In this document: positions 25,472 to 33,401 of the stretch, in pieces
How the letters are laid out: each line of letters starts with the position of its first letter
Numbering within the stretch: the stretch's first letter is position 1
Assembly: GCA_947476825.1 (NCBI GenBank)
Contig: CANJRV010000023.1
Span: 1 to 38,352 of the forward strand
Source of the DNA: Bacteroidota bacterium
GTDB taxonomy: Bacteria > Bacteroidota > Bacteroidia > Chitinophagales > Chitinophagaceae
DNA: 38,352 bases
Direction of reading: 5' to 3'
Program-made: the position numbers and the translations under genes
Notes under the pieces: generated by a model
Databases searched by the model: none
Told to the model about the DNA's origin: nothing
The model's input: only the letters and a program-made list of their open reading frames with translations

Positions 25472-26242
25472 TTAAGCATTCATCTCACTTACCTGATCGT
25501 TCCATTCAAGAATAAAGTTATTTCTACCCTCACCGATAAGTATAGATAAATAATTTTGCTGGACTAATTCCAATAAAGACAAAAAATTGAATATGGCATG
25601 AATCCTAGTCTCGCATGATTGAAAAATTCTTTCAAAAGCAATCTTTTTTTCTCGCTTAGTCCAATCTATAATAAATTCACGTTGCCCTTCCATTGTATAA
25701 TTATATTTTACAACAACATGTTGTGGATTGGCAAGCCGACTATTCATTCTCTTTATCACCTTTTCATAACTCTGAAACAATTTAAAAATAGTAACTGTTT
25801 GCATTTCAGTTCCTTCACTCATGGTTTCACCAATTTGTACTAGTTCTGAAACAACATTCCCTCTTTTAAATTGCAACATTCTATCTGCTTCCATTAATTT
25901 AATTTCTTCAGCAGCTTCCTTGAATCTTTTATACTCTAAAATTTTATCAATCAATTCCTTGCGCGGATCTATCTCGTTACCTTGTTCATCCATTTCTTTT
26001 CGTGGCAATAACATTTTTGCTTTGATGCGAATTAATGTGGATGCAAATAATATAAACTCACTGGCTAATTCGATATTCAATTCTTCTAATGCTTTGATAT
26101 AAGCCAAGAATTCCGTAGTGATTTTAAAGATTGGAATATTCTGAATTTCAATTTCATCTCTTTCAATGAAGAAAAGTAGCAAATCAAAAGGGCCTTCAAA
26201 AGTTTCTATTTTAATATTATAGGATGCAGTACTAGTAGCCAT
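25472..26242 (-). CDS. scpA: Segregation and condensation protein A
   Basis: ScpA is the kleisin subunit of the SMC-ScpA-ScpB condensin that organises and separates chromosomes. The 256 residues begin with the family's KIETFEGPFDLLLFFIERDEI-type opening (residues 11-31). AYIKALEELNIELASEFILFASTLIRIKAKMLLP follows in two steps from about residue 47, and the C-terminal winged-helix part (about 200-245) would bind the SMC head. Length is normal. scpB and smc are not in the window. The start ATG has an exact -7 box 16 bases upstream. It is a single gene, with the ABC operon 156 bases downstream on the same strand. Confidence 0.93.
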   Translation of the reverse strand: MATSTASYNIKIETFEGPFDLLLFFIERDEIEIQNIPIFKITTEFLAYIKALEELNIELASEFILFASTLIRIKAKMLLPRKEMDEQGNEIDPRKELIDKILEYKRFKEAAEEIKLMEADRMLQFKRGNVVSELVQIGETMSEGTEMQTVTIFKLFQSYEKVIKRMNSRLANPQHVVVKYNYTMEGQREFIIDWTKREKKIAFERIFQSCETRIHAIFNFLSLLELVQQNYLSILIGEGRNNFILEWNDQVSEMNA

Positions 26243-26258
26243 AAGTTTATATGAACTT

Positions 26259-26266
26259 CAAAGGTA
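26259..26266 (-). promoter_or_regulatory. scpA: -7 box TACCTTTG for scpA
   Basis: Exact TAnnTTTG match on the minus strand, 16 bases before the scpA ATG. Confidence 0.55.
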
Positions 26267-26600
26267 AGAAAGAGAAAGTAAGGAGATAAGAAATAGTGCT
26301 TATTTTTGAAATCCCTTCTCCAAGATTTTATCGAAATATCTAGTTTATTGAAGCAATTTCTTCTAATTGAACCAAATTCAATTACTTTCTTATAGAATTT
26401 TAGAAAATTTTGCAAAGTCAAATATACGTTACAACAAGCCCAATTGGCGCATTTTAAATGGCTTTTTAAGACTTTATGGCGCATTTTTAGTTCCTAGCTA
26501 GATGATTTCAATATTATATTTTTAAAGAATAGCCATATTAATTTTTGAAATTTAATATTCAGGCTGTACTTTAGCATTGAATTTTATGGGTTAGTAAGAT

Positions 26601-26637
26601 AAGGACTGTCGAGAAATTGATAGTCCTTTCTTTTTTT
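26601..26637 (+). terminator. Orphan rho-independent terminator-like hairpin
   Basis: AAGGACTGTC (26601-26610) pairs with GATAGTCCTT (26619-26628) over an 8-base loop, with one G-U pair, and runs straight into TCTTTTTTTA. No plus-strand gene lies upstream within the gap; the nearest upstream gene is scpA on the other strand. A partial -7 box (TACTTTAG, near 26570) is close in front. Confidence 0.6.
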
Positions 26638-26800
26638 ATCAAGTAATAAATAATTAGGTGTTCCATATTTAATATCAATTTTTTGATTCATTAAAGAACA
26701 ATTATCACTTACTCTTAAGCAAGAAAATGAAAATCCATTCCGTAAAATTTTTCTTTATTTATTATTATTCTCACCTTAGCAAAAAAATAAAATCAATCCA

Positions 26801-28162
26801 TTGTCTAAATTAAAAACCATCTTTATTTGCCAATCTTGTGGAATAGAAAGTGCTAAATGGCAAGGCAAATGTCCATCGTGTAATTCATGGAATACTATAG
26901 TAGAAGAAATTATTCAAAAGGAATCGAAGAAGGAAATTTGGGATACCAATAAAAATAATGGTTCCACAAAATCAGTTCAATTACAAGACATTACGGAAAC
27001 AGAAAGTCAACGTATCATCACCAAAGATTTCGAATTAAATAGAGTTTTAGGAGGAGGCATTGTAGAAGGGTCTGTTGTATTAGTTGCAGGTGACCCTGGT
27101 ATAGGCAAGAGTACTCTTTTTCTACAAGCATGTTTGCAAATGAAAAATATTCGAACGCTATATATTAGTGGAGAAGAAAGTTTGCAGCAAATAAAAATGA
27201 GAGCCAATCGATTGAAAATTCAGAACGAGCAATTTTATATTCTTACTGCAACGGATACACAAACTATTTTTACAGAAATCAAAAAACTACAACCGCAGCT
27301 AGTAGTGATTGATTCTATTCAAACGATAGAATCTCAAAATATTGCAAGTGCACCAGGAAGCGTAAGTCAAGTAAGAGAATGTACTGCAGAAATAGTGCGA
27401 TTTGCAAAGGCTACCAATACACCAGTTTTTATCATTGGGCATATCACAAAAGATGGATCTATAGCCGGACCAAAAGTATTGGAACATATGGTGGATACCG
27501 TATTACAATTCGAAGGAGATAGACATTATTCGTATCGTATTTTAAGAACTACAAAAAATAGATTCGGGAATGCAAGTGAATTGGGCATTTATGAAATGAG
27601 TGAAATGGGGCTTCGACAAATATCTAATCCATCTGAAATTTTAATTACACAAAAGGATGAAGCACTGAGTGGCATTGCCATTGCGGCTACGCTCGAAGGC
27701 GCACGGCCATTGCTTATTGAAACACAAGCACTAGTTACACAGGCAATATACGGAACACCACAACGCACAGTAAGTGGCTTCGATTTGCGTCGTTTACAAT
27801 TACTACTTGCTGTATTGGAAAAGCGTGGCGGATTTCAATTTGGCATGAAGGATGTTTTTCTCAATATCGCTGGTGGCATAAAAGTGGAAGACCCTGCTAT
27901 TGATTTAGCCGTATTGTGTGCCTTGCTTTCTTCGTATGAAGATACACCTGTTCCACATCAAATATGCTTTGTTGGGGAAGTTGGATTAAGTGGTGAAATT
28001 CGCGCTGTAAATAGGATTGAACAACGTATTGCTGAAGCTGAAAAATTAGGCTTTGAAAAAATTATTATTTCTAAATTCAATAAAAAAAGTATTCAATTAA
28101 AACCCAAAATAGAAATTTGCATGATCAGCAAAATCGAAGAATTATATAAAATGTTATTTTGA
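26801..28162 (+). CDS. radA: DNA repair protein RadA
   Basis: RadA (Sms) is a RecA-like ATPase that helps process branched recombination intermediates. The 453 residues show all domains. An N-terminal zinc finger uses C10, C13, C24 and C27 (CQSCG...CPSCN). Walker A is GDPGIGKST (97-105). The RadA-specific KNRFG is at 252-256. The C-terminal Lon-like domain is last (about 290-453). The start is TTG at 26801 (ttg tct aaa), which gives the normal MSKLKTIFICQSCG opening; no ATG fits. comF follows after 13 bases, so the two are probably co-transcribed, an apt pairing of recombination and DNA-uptake functions. Confidence 0.96.
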   Translation: MSKLKTIFICQSCGIESAKWQGKCPSCNSWNTIVEEIIQKESKKEIWDTNKNNGSTKSVQLQDITETESQRIITKDFELNRVLGGGIVEGSVVLVAGDPGIGKSTLFLQACLQMKNIRTLYISGEESLQQIKMRANRLKIQNEQFYILTATDTQTIFTEIKKLQPQLVVIDSIQTIESQNIASAPGSVSQVRECTAEIVRFAKATNTPVFIIGHITKDGSIAGPKVLEHMVDTVLQFEGDRHYSYRILRTTKNRFGNASELGIYEMSEMGLRQISNPSEILITQKDEALSGIAIAATLEGARPLLIETQALVTQAIYGTPQRTVSGFDLRRLQLLLAVLEKRGGFQFGMKDVFLNIAGGIKVEDPAIDLAVLCALLSSYEDTPVPHQICFVGEVGLSGEIRAVNRIEQRIAEAEKLGFEKIIISKFNKKSIQLKPKIEICMISKIEELYKMLF

Positions 28163-28175
28163 AAATAAAAAAAAT

Positions 28176-28883
28176 ATGAACCGTTATTTGAACAAAACCA
28201 TTACTTCCATCTTAGCGCTTTTCTACCCTAATCTCTGCCAAGCGTGTGCAACAGAATTAGTCGGTAATGAACATCTATTTTGCATCTCCTGCTGGAAAGA
28301 TTTTTCTAGAACCCAGTTTCATTTATTCCATGGTAATCCTTTGGAACAAAAAATGTGGGGACGAATAAAAATTGAACATGCCACTGCCATGTATTATTTT
28401 AAAAAAGATTCTAAAATCCAAGAAGCCTTGCATGCTTTAAAATATAGAAACCAACAAGAAATAGGTATTGAAATGGGCAAACGCATTGCATTTGAAATTG
28501 AAAAATGTGCTTGGATAAAGGACATAGATATACTGATGCCAGTGCCTTTGACGAAAATGAAATTCAAAAAAAGAGGTTATAACCAAAGCGAATTAATTGC
28601 AAGAGGTTTGCATCAAGTCATTCCAATTCCATTGGATACAACTAGTTTAACGAGAGTAAAAAATAGTGATACCCAAACAAGAAAATCAAGAGAACAGAGA
28701 TTAGAAAATGTAGAAGATGCCTTTATTGTCCAACAGCATGCTACACATTTAGAAGGCAAACATATTTTATTAATGGATGATGTGGTTACTTCTGGTTCAA
28801 CTCTAGAAGCTTGTGCAACTAGTCTCCTACAAATCCCTAACACCAAAGTAAGTATTTGCACATTGACTTATGCAATACAATAA
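28176..28883 (+). CDS. ComF family phosphoribosyltransferase-like protein
   Basis: A 235-residue ComF-type protein, linked to natural transformation in many bacteria. A zinc ribbon lies at the N-terminus (C21, C24, C36, C39: CQACATEL and FCISC). The rest is a type I phosphoribosyltransferase fold whose PRPP loop reads LLMDDVVTSGST (about 198-209). The conserved PVPLTKMKFKKRGYNQSELIA stretch begins near 122. The biochemical role of ComF is not fully settled; it acts with the helicase ComFA or PriA in DNA import. It follows radA by 13 bases. The ATG has an AT-rich leader without a Shine-Dalgarno sequence. Confidence 0.92.
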   Translation: MNRYLNKTITSILALFYPNLCQACATELVGNEHLFCISCWKDFSRTQFHLFHGNPLEQKMWGRIKIEHATAMYYFKKDSKIQEALHALKYRNQQEIGIEMGKRIAFEIEKCAWIKDIDILMPVPLTKMKFKKRGYNQSELIARGLHQVIPIPLDTTSLTRVKNSDTQTRKSREQRLENVEDAFIVQQHATHLEGKHILLMDDVVTSGSTLEACATSLLQIPNTKVSICTLTYAIQ

Positions 28884-28895
28884 TTTATTTTGCGT

Positions 28896-28903
28896 TATGT
28901 TTG
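28896..28903 (+). promoter_or_regulatory. -7 box TATGTTTG for the beta-helix lipoprotein gene
   Basis: Exact TAnnTTTG match in the 45-base gap after comF, 25 bases before the ATG at 28929. It supports a start at or after 28929 rather than the upstream in-frame TTG at 28890. Confidence 0.5.
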
Positions 28904-28928
28904 TACTTCAATTTTTCCATTAAAGACC

Positions 28929-30365
28929 ATGCCTGCATTCATGCTTTCAAAACAGACTCTTTTTTTTACCATTTTTATTTTATTCATATCCTCGTTTTTT
29001 GTTTCTTGTAAAAAAGATAAATTTTTGACTGAAGGTGGTCAAATCAATTACTCAATAGATACTTTAAAATTTGATACTGTATTCACTACTCTTGGAAGTG
29101 CGACTCGTTCGTTTTTATTGTACAATACCAATAACAAACGTATTAAAATAGATCAAATAAAATTACAAGGCGGACAAAATTCTCCATTCAGATTAAATGT
29201 AGATGGTGAGCCAACGAAAGATATTCATGATGTAGAAATTGCACCGAATGATAGTATCTATATTTTCGTAGCTGTAACTGTAAATCCTACCACTGGCAAT
29301 TTGCCATTTATCGTCAACGACAAAGTAGAAGTAACACTCAATGGAAACCAAAGCAGTGTAGCATTACAAGCCTATGGTCAAGACGCGCACTATGTTGTGG
29401 ATAGTTTTTTACAAACTGCCGTTTGGGACAATGATAAGCCTTATGTCATAATACATAGCGCGGCGGTAGATACCGGCGAAACATTGACCATTAATAAGGG
29501 TTGCAGAATATATATGCATGCCGATTCAAAACTATACGTGGCAGGTCGCTTATGGGTTTTTGGCACAAAAGAAGACAGTGTGATTTTTCAAGGCGATCGA
29601 CTAGATAGAGATTACTTCGGATATAAAGATTATCCAGGCGAATGGAGAGGCATCCATTTTTTACGGAGTAGTGAGGGCTCCAATTTAAATTATGCCATTA
29701 TTAAAAATGCTGGACTGACAGATGCTGCTGTGTATGTAGAACCGCCGACAGTGCCGCTTGCAGGCCCTCAGTTGGAAATGAATCAATGCATCATTGCAAA
29801 CTCATCTGGCTTTGGCATTATCGGATTAAACACATGGATTAAAGCAACCAATTGCTTGATTCATACTTGTGGTCTACAAAATCTTGCCATCTTGGAAGGT
29901 GGTACTTATGAGTTCAATTATTGTACGATTGCTACTTTTGGTGGACTAGGTATTAACCATGCCCAACAACCTTCTGCTGTAATTTATAATTATAGAGATA
30001 CCTCTTTAACAGGTTATGTCGGCAATAATTTACTAGCTACTTTTCAAAATTGTATTTTTTACGGTTCATTAGATGATGAAATTATTTTTAACCAAAAGGG
30101 ATCATGGAACTACCAAGTGACTATGACGAATTGCTTACTAAAAAGAGCTACAACCGTTCCTTCCACATTGGTAACTATGAATAATTGCATAACAAATACC
30201 GACGCAGATTACCCACAATTCATTGATTCTTATAAATGGGATTATCACTTAAAATCAACTTCTCCTTTAAATCATAAAGGATTGCCTGTTCCTGCGGTAG
30301 ATCGTGATTTAGATCGTGTACTTTGGAATAATCCACCAAGCATTGGTTGCTATGAGGTAAACTAG
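28929..30365 (+). CDS. Surface lipoprotein with right-handed beta-helix
   Basis: A 478-residue outer-membrane or surface lipoprotein. The lipobox is FFVSC, followed by KKDKF (cysteine near residue 27). An N-terminal beta-sandwich-like part (about 30-150) carries SIDTLKFDTVFTTLGS. Then come short repeating strands with Asn/Cys ladders (AIIKNAGLTDAAVYVE, CIIANSSGFGIIG, CLIHTCGLQNLAILEGG, CIFYGSL), the signature of a right-handed parallel beta-helix. Such folds often bind or cut polysaccharides, but no catalytic site is visible. The start is set at ATG 28929 (MPAFMLSK); ATG 28941 (MLSKQTLFF) is also possible. It follows comF but has its own promoter box. Confidence 0.82.
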   Translation: MPAFMLSKQTLFFTIFILFISSFFVSCKKDKFLTEGGQINYSIDTLKFDTVFTTLGSATRSFLLYNTNNKRIKIDQIKLQGGQNSPFRLNVDGEPTKDIHDVEIAPNDSIYIFVAVTVNPTTGNLPFIVNDKVEVTLNGNQSSVALQAYGQDAHYVVDSFLQTAVWDNDKPYVIIHSAAVDTGETLTINKGCRIYMHADSKLYVAGRLWVFGTKEDSVIFQGDRLDRDYFGYKDYPGEWRGIHFLRSSEGSNLNYAIIKNAGLTDAAVYVEPPTVPLAGPQLEMNQCIIANSSGFGIIGLNTWIKATNCLIHTCGLQNLAILEGGTYEFNYCTIATFGGLGINHAQQPSAVIYNYRDTSLTGYVGNNLLATFQNCIFYGSLDDEIIFNQKGSWNYQVTMTNCLLKRATTVPSTLVTMNNCITNTDADYPQFIDSYKWDYHLKSTSPLNHKGLPVPAVDRDLDRVLWNNPPSIGCYEVN

Positions 30366-30413
30366 GTAAGTTGTAAATTAGTAGTCTAGAATTATTTTTA
30401 AAAATTACCTACA

Positions 30414-30449
30414 TTAAATCCTTTTCATCCTGCAAATCCTGATTCAGAC
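30414..30449. repeat. AAATCC-type short tandem in the intergenic gap
   Basis: Three near-repeats with a 9-base step (AAATCCTTT, TCATCCTGC, AAATCCTGA) and a TTCAGAC end lie between the convergent beta-helix lipoprotein and DUF4105 genes. I recall similar short tracts between Bacteroidota genes, but cannot confirm that here. Confidence 0.35.
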
Positions 30450-30454
30450 TTTTC

Positions 30455-31675
30455 CTACAAACTCATATTCTTCCGCAAAGAAAATGCTCCTGCAACTTTA
30501 GAATAATGATTCAACCTAAACAGTATGAGTAATAAAATCGGTGTAATTTCCGAAATGTATTGTTGATCTGCAAAGAGATTGTACAACATCGAAATCACCA
30601 ATAACCAACTTGTATAACGAGCATAGTCTTTTACTTTTTCTGTATTTCTTGCTATCATAAAAGCAAAGACTACATGCAATGGGAATGCCCAAAGTAGATT
30701 TCTATTCCAAGCGCAAACTTGATGCTCTGTGCCAAACCACATAAACAACATAAAGCAGCCCAACAAACCAAGTAATAAGAAAAATAATACATCAAAAAAT
30801 AACAAAAACTTTTTAATTGTAGGCGACAAGGAAAGAAAAACAATCACCAATAACAAAGCCCAAAATAACATACGAGGTTGATTAGATTGATCAGGGAATG
30901 TATTGGGTTCTGGTAATAATTGCAAAGTTTCCTTTACCAAAGGCTGCCCATCTAAAGTAGCTCTAGCCAAGCCTTTCATCAAATAATCAGGCAGAAACAT
31001 ACTTTGATCATTCGTCATTTTATCATCCACACGATGACTCAACAATAAATTAATTCCCATCCTTTCCCAATGAATATTTCTTTCATCATAATTTAATATT
31101 GTCCGAAATGAAACGCTATCATCTGCTATAACTCTACCATACGTAAATCGCTTTCCGAAATAGTTACTGAACATATTTCTTATTCGAGTAGAACAATTAT
31201 CGAACAGAAAATCATATTTGTAGTATTTATTTTCTTCCTTCAAATTATTCACTAAAAAATTATTCAATGCGGAAGCGTCTCGTTGATTTATTTGAAGAAC
31301 TTGCTCATACACACTTCTCCCCTCTTCTATATAGGTACGCATAAAATCAGTGTACCATTCATCATTCAAATAATAATCTAATTTGCCTCTAGTAAATTTG
31401 CTGTAGAATTCAGGATCACCAAAATTAAAAGTGCCATAGTTGTACACGATATCCGTATTGTGACTACTATCTATCACACGCACAGCACTATGGCCATACA
31501 CCGAATACAAATCTTGTCCACTACCACATGTAATTATACTAATCCGATAATGTGCAGTATCCGCCACCTCGGCATGAACAGTACTAATTAAGCAAAAAAT
31601 ATTTCCAATAAAGAAAAGTATCGATAGGAATCGCTGCATGTATTTCTTCAATTGTACTTTTCTTGTTTTCATCAT
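30455..31675 (-). CDS. DUF4105 membrane protein (Lnb N-terminal-like)
   Basis: A 406-residue envelope protein. The signal or first helix is at about 14-35 (MQRFLSILFFIGN onwards). The DUF4105 domain (about 40-190) has the conserved ITCGSGQDLYSVYGHSAVRV opening (C50, H62), YNYGTFNFGDPEF, and a second cysteine in FDNCSTRIR (C161). C50, H62 and C161 are candidates for a thiol-type active site, by analogy with papain-like families. About five hydrophobic helices make up the C-terminal half (about 270-395). Function unknown; it faces the periplasm. It lies 55 bases after guaB with no promoter box seen. Starts at M1, M2 or M13 are all possible. Confidence 0.85.
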   Translation of the reverse strand: MMKTRKVQLKKYMQRFLSILFFIGNIFCLISTVHAEVADTAHYRISIITCGSGQDLYSVYGHSAVRVIDSSHNTDIVYNYGTFNFGDPEFYSKFTRGKLDYYLNDEWYTDFMRTYIEEGRSVYEQVLQINQRDASALNNFLVNNLKEENKYYKYDFLFDNCSTRIRNMFSNYFGKRFTYGRVIADDSVSFRTILNYDERNIHWERMGINLLLSHRVDDKMTNDQSMFLPDYLMKGLARATLDGQPLVKETLQLLPEPNTFPDQSNQPRMLFWALLLVIVFLSLSPTIKKFLLFFDVLFFLLLGLLGCFMLFMWFGTEHQVCAWNRNLLWAFPLHVVFAFMIARNTEKVKDYARYTSWLLVISMLYNLFADQQYISEITPILLLILFRLNHYSKVAGAFSLRKNMSL

Positions 31676-31690
31676 TTTTATTAAATTCCA

Positions 31691-31734
31691 AAATACTAAC
31701 CTCTCACTACTAATTACTTACGACTTACGACTAA
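31691..31734. repeat. Low-complexity TACTAAC tract at guaB end
   Basis: ATACTAACCTCTCACTAC and ACTTACGACTTACGACTAA make an imperfect short tandem between guaB and the DUF4105 gene. It resembles the tract at 1271-1317. It overlaps the last four bases of guaB (31731-31734). Confidence 0.4.
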
Positions 31735-33197
31735 CGCGAATAATTCGGCGACTCCTTCGTAACCACCACATCATGTGCATGACTTTCACGCATACCTGCA
31801 TTCGTTATGCGTACAAATTTCGCTTCTTGTAATGCCTTAATATCTTTCGCACCACAGTATCCCATACCAGCCCGCAAGCCACCAATGAATTGATGTATGA
31901 CTTCATTCAATGTTCCTTTATAAGGCACTCTTCCGACAATGCCTTCTGGCACTAATTTTTTGATATCATCCTCTACATCTTGAAAATATCTATCCTTACT
32001 ACCTTCTTGCATCGCTTCAATACTACCCATCCCACGATAAGACTTAAATTTCCTTCCTTCAAAAATAATTGTTTCTCCAGGGCTTTCTTCAACGCCTGCA
32101 AATACAGATCCTGCCATCACGCTAGAAGCACCAGCTACTAAGGCTTTCACTAAATCACCTGTGTATCGAATACCACCATCTGCAATGACTGGAATACCGG
32201 ATTTTTTTAATGCTGCTGCAGCATCCATGATAGCAGTTAATTGTGGCGCACCAGCACCAGTTACGATACGAGTAGTACAAATTGACCCTGGACCTACACC
32301 CACTTTTACTGCATCTGCACCAGCAGTTGCCAATGCTTTAGCACCTTCAGCTGTTGCTACATTTCCGGCAATAATTGGCAATTGCTTATACGCTTTTTTT
32401 ATTTTTTTAACGGTATCGATAACTCCTTTGGAATGACCATGCGCACTGTCTAATGTAATTACGTCCACACCAGAATGTATTAATGCTTCTACTCGTGTTA
32501 ATACATCAGCTGTTATTCCAACCGCTGCCCCAACGAGTAAACGCCCCATATTATCTTTACTAGAATACGGATGACTTCTGTATTGAATAATATCACGATA
32601 GGTAATAAGGCCAATCAATTTTTTATTTTTATCTACTATCGGTAATTTTTCAATTTTATATTGTTGTAGTATTTTTTCTGCTTTCAATAAATCTGTTCCA
32701 AGTTGTGCTGTCACTAGGTTGTCCTTCGTCATGACATCACTAATCTTTTGCTTCAAGTTCTTTTCAAAACGCAAATCTCTATTGGTTAGTATACCCACCA
32801 ATTTATGATTCGCATCAATGATAGGGATACCACCAATTTTATTTTCACGCATCAAGCGCAAAGCATCACCCACTGTGGCTTCTGGATGAAGAGTTACTGG
32901 ATCTACTATCAAGCCACTTTCGCTGCGTTTCACTTTACGTACTTGTTCAGCTTGCTTTTCAATACTCATATTTTTATGTAAAATTCCAATGCCACCTTCA
33001 CGGGCTAATGCAATTGCCAAATGTGTTTCCGTAACCGTATCCATTGCAGCGGAAACGAGTGGCACATTAATTTTTATTTGTTTAGTGAGTTGGGTCGAAA
33101 TATTGACTTCACGAGGTAATACTTCAGAATAAGCAGGAACTAATAATACGTCATCAAACGTAAGTCCTTCTTTGGTAATTTTATTGTTTATAGCCAT
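31731..33197 (-). CDS. guaB: Inosine-5'-monophosphate dehydrogenase
   Basis: GuaB oxidises IMP to XMP with NAD+, the committed step to GTP. The 488-residue TIM barrel is complete: the catalytic cysteine is C307 in [11 protein letters not shown], the flap segment [10 protein letters not shown] is present, and two CBS domains are inserted at about 95-203 ([20 protein letters not shown] and [14 protein letters not shown]); these sense adenine or guanine nucleotides in relatives. The ATG at 33197 is chosen, because an in-frame TTG at 33203 is itself part of the TATCTTTG -7 box. The Rel enzyme gene lies just upstream, and ppGpp inhibits GuaB in several bacteria, which makes the pairing of interest. 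Confidence 0.97.
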   Translation of the reverse strand: MAINNKITKEGLTFDDVLLVPAYSEVLPREVNISTQLTKQIKINVPLVSAAMDTVTETHLAIALAREGGIGILHKNMSIEKQAEQVRKVKRSESGLIVDPVTLHPEATVGDALRLMRENKIGGIPIIDANHKLVGILTNRDLRFEKNLKQKISDVMTKDNLVTAQLGTDLLKAEKILQQYKIEKLPIVDKNKKLIGLITYRDIIQYRSHPYSSKDNMGRLLVGAAVGITADVLTRVEALIHSGVDVITLDSAHGHSKGVIDTVKKIKKAYKQLPIIAGNVATAEGAKALATAGADAVKVGVGPGSICTTRIVTGAGAPQLTAIMDAAAALKKSGIPVIADGGIRYTGDLVKALVAGASSVMAGSVFAGVEESPGETIIFEGRKFKSYRGMGSIEAMQEGSKDRYFQDVEDDIKKLVPEGIVGRVPYKGTLNEVIHQFIGGLRAGMGYCGAKDIKALQEAKFVRITNAGMRESHAHDVVVTKESPNYSR

Positions 33198-33200
33198 GTG

Positions 33201-33208
33201 CAAAGATA
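33201..33208 (-). promoter_or_regulatory. guaB: -7 box TATCTTTG three bases before guaB ATG
   Basis: On the minus strand the sequence reads TATCTTTG-CAC-ATG. This is a perfect TAnnTTTG box only three bases from the start codon, so the guaB mRNA would be leaderless or nearly so. Confidence 0.6.
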
Positions 33209-33401
33209 AAAGAATAATTGAATTTGAAAACTTGCATGAAAGAAATATTCTACCTCATTTTTTGTATTTATTTCTTAGAAAAAATGAGCTCGCCCTAAAG
33301 GTTGGTTCCACTATTCGAAATCTTTTTTTTACTTCTTCAATTACAAACTGATAACTTATTCTATGATTATCAATTTAGAATTTAGAATTTTAAATTTAAA
33401 A

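Larger units (their letters stand above)
26243..26800. other. 558-base gap with an orphan terminator
   Basis: This divergent gap between scpA and radA holds no supported protein gene. It contains the scpA promoter box (26259-26266), a 12-base near-exact direct repeat TGGCGCATTTT (26445-26455 and 26477-26487), and a strong plus-strand terminator-like hairpin at 26601-26637 that belongs to no annotated gene. A short untranslated RNA ending there is possible. Confidence 0.45.

Noticed and set aside
26445-26487. Direct repeat TGGCGCATTTT as an operator
   Set aside because: Two 11-base copies in a 558-base AT-rich gap are suggestive, but there is no palindrome and they are far from both promoters.
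33198-33203. TTG start of guaB two codons upstream
   Set aside because: That TTG is part of the TATCTTTG promoter box.
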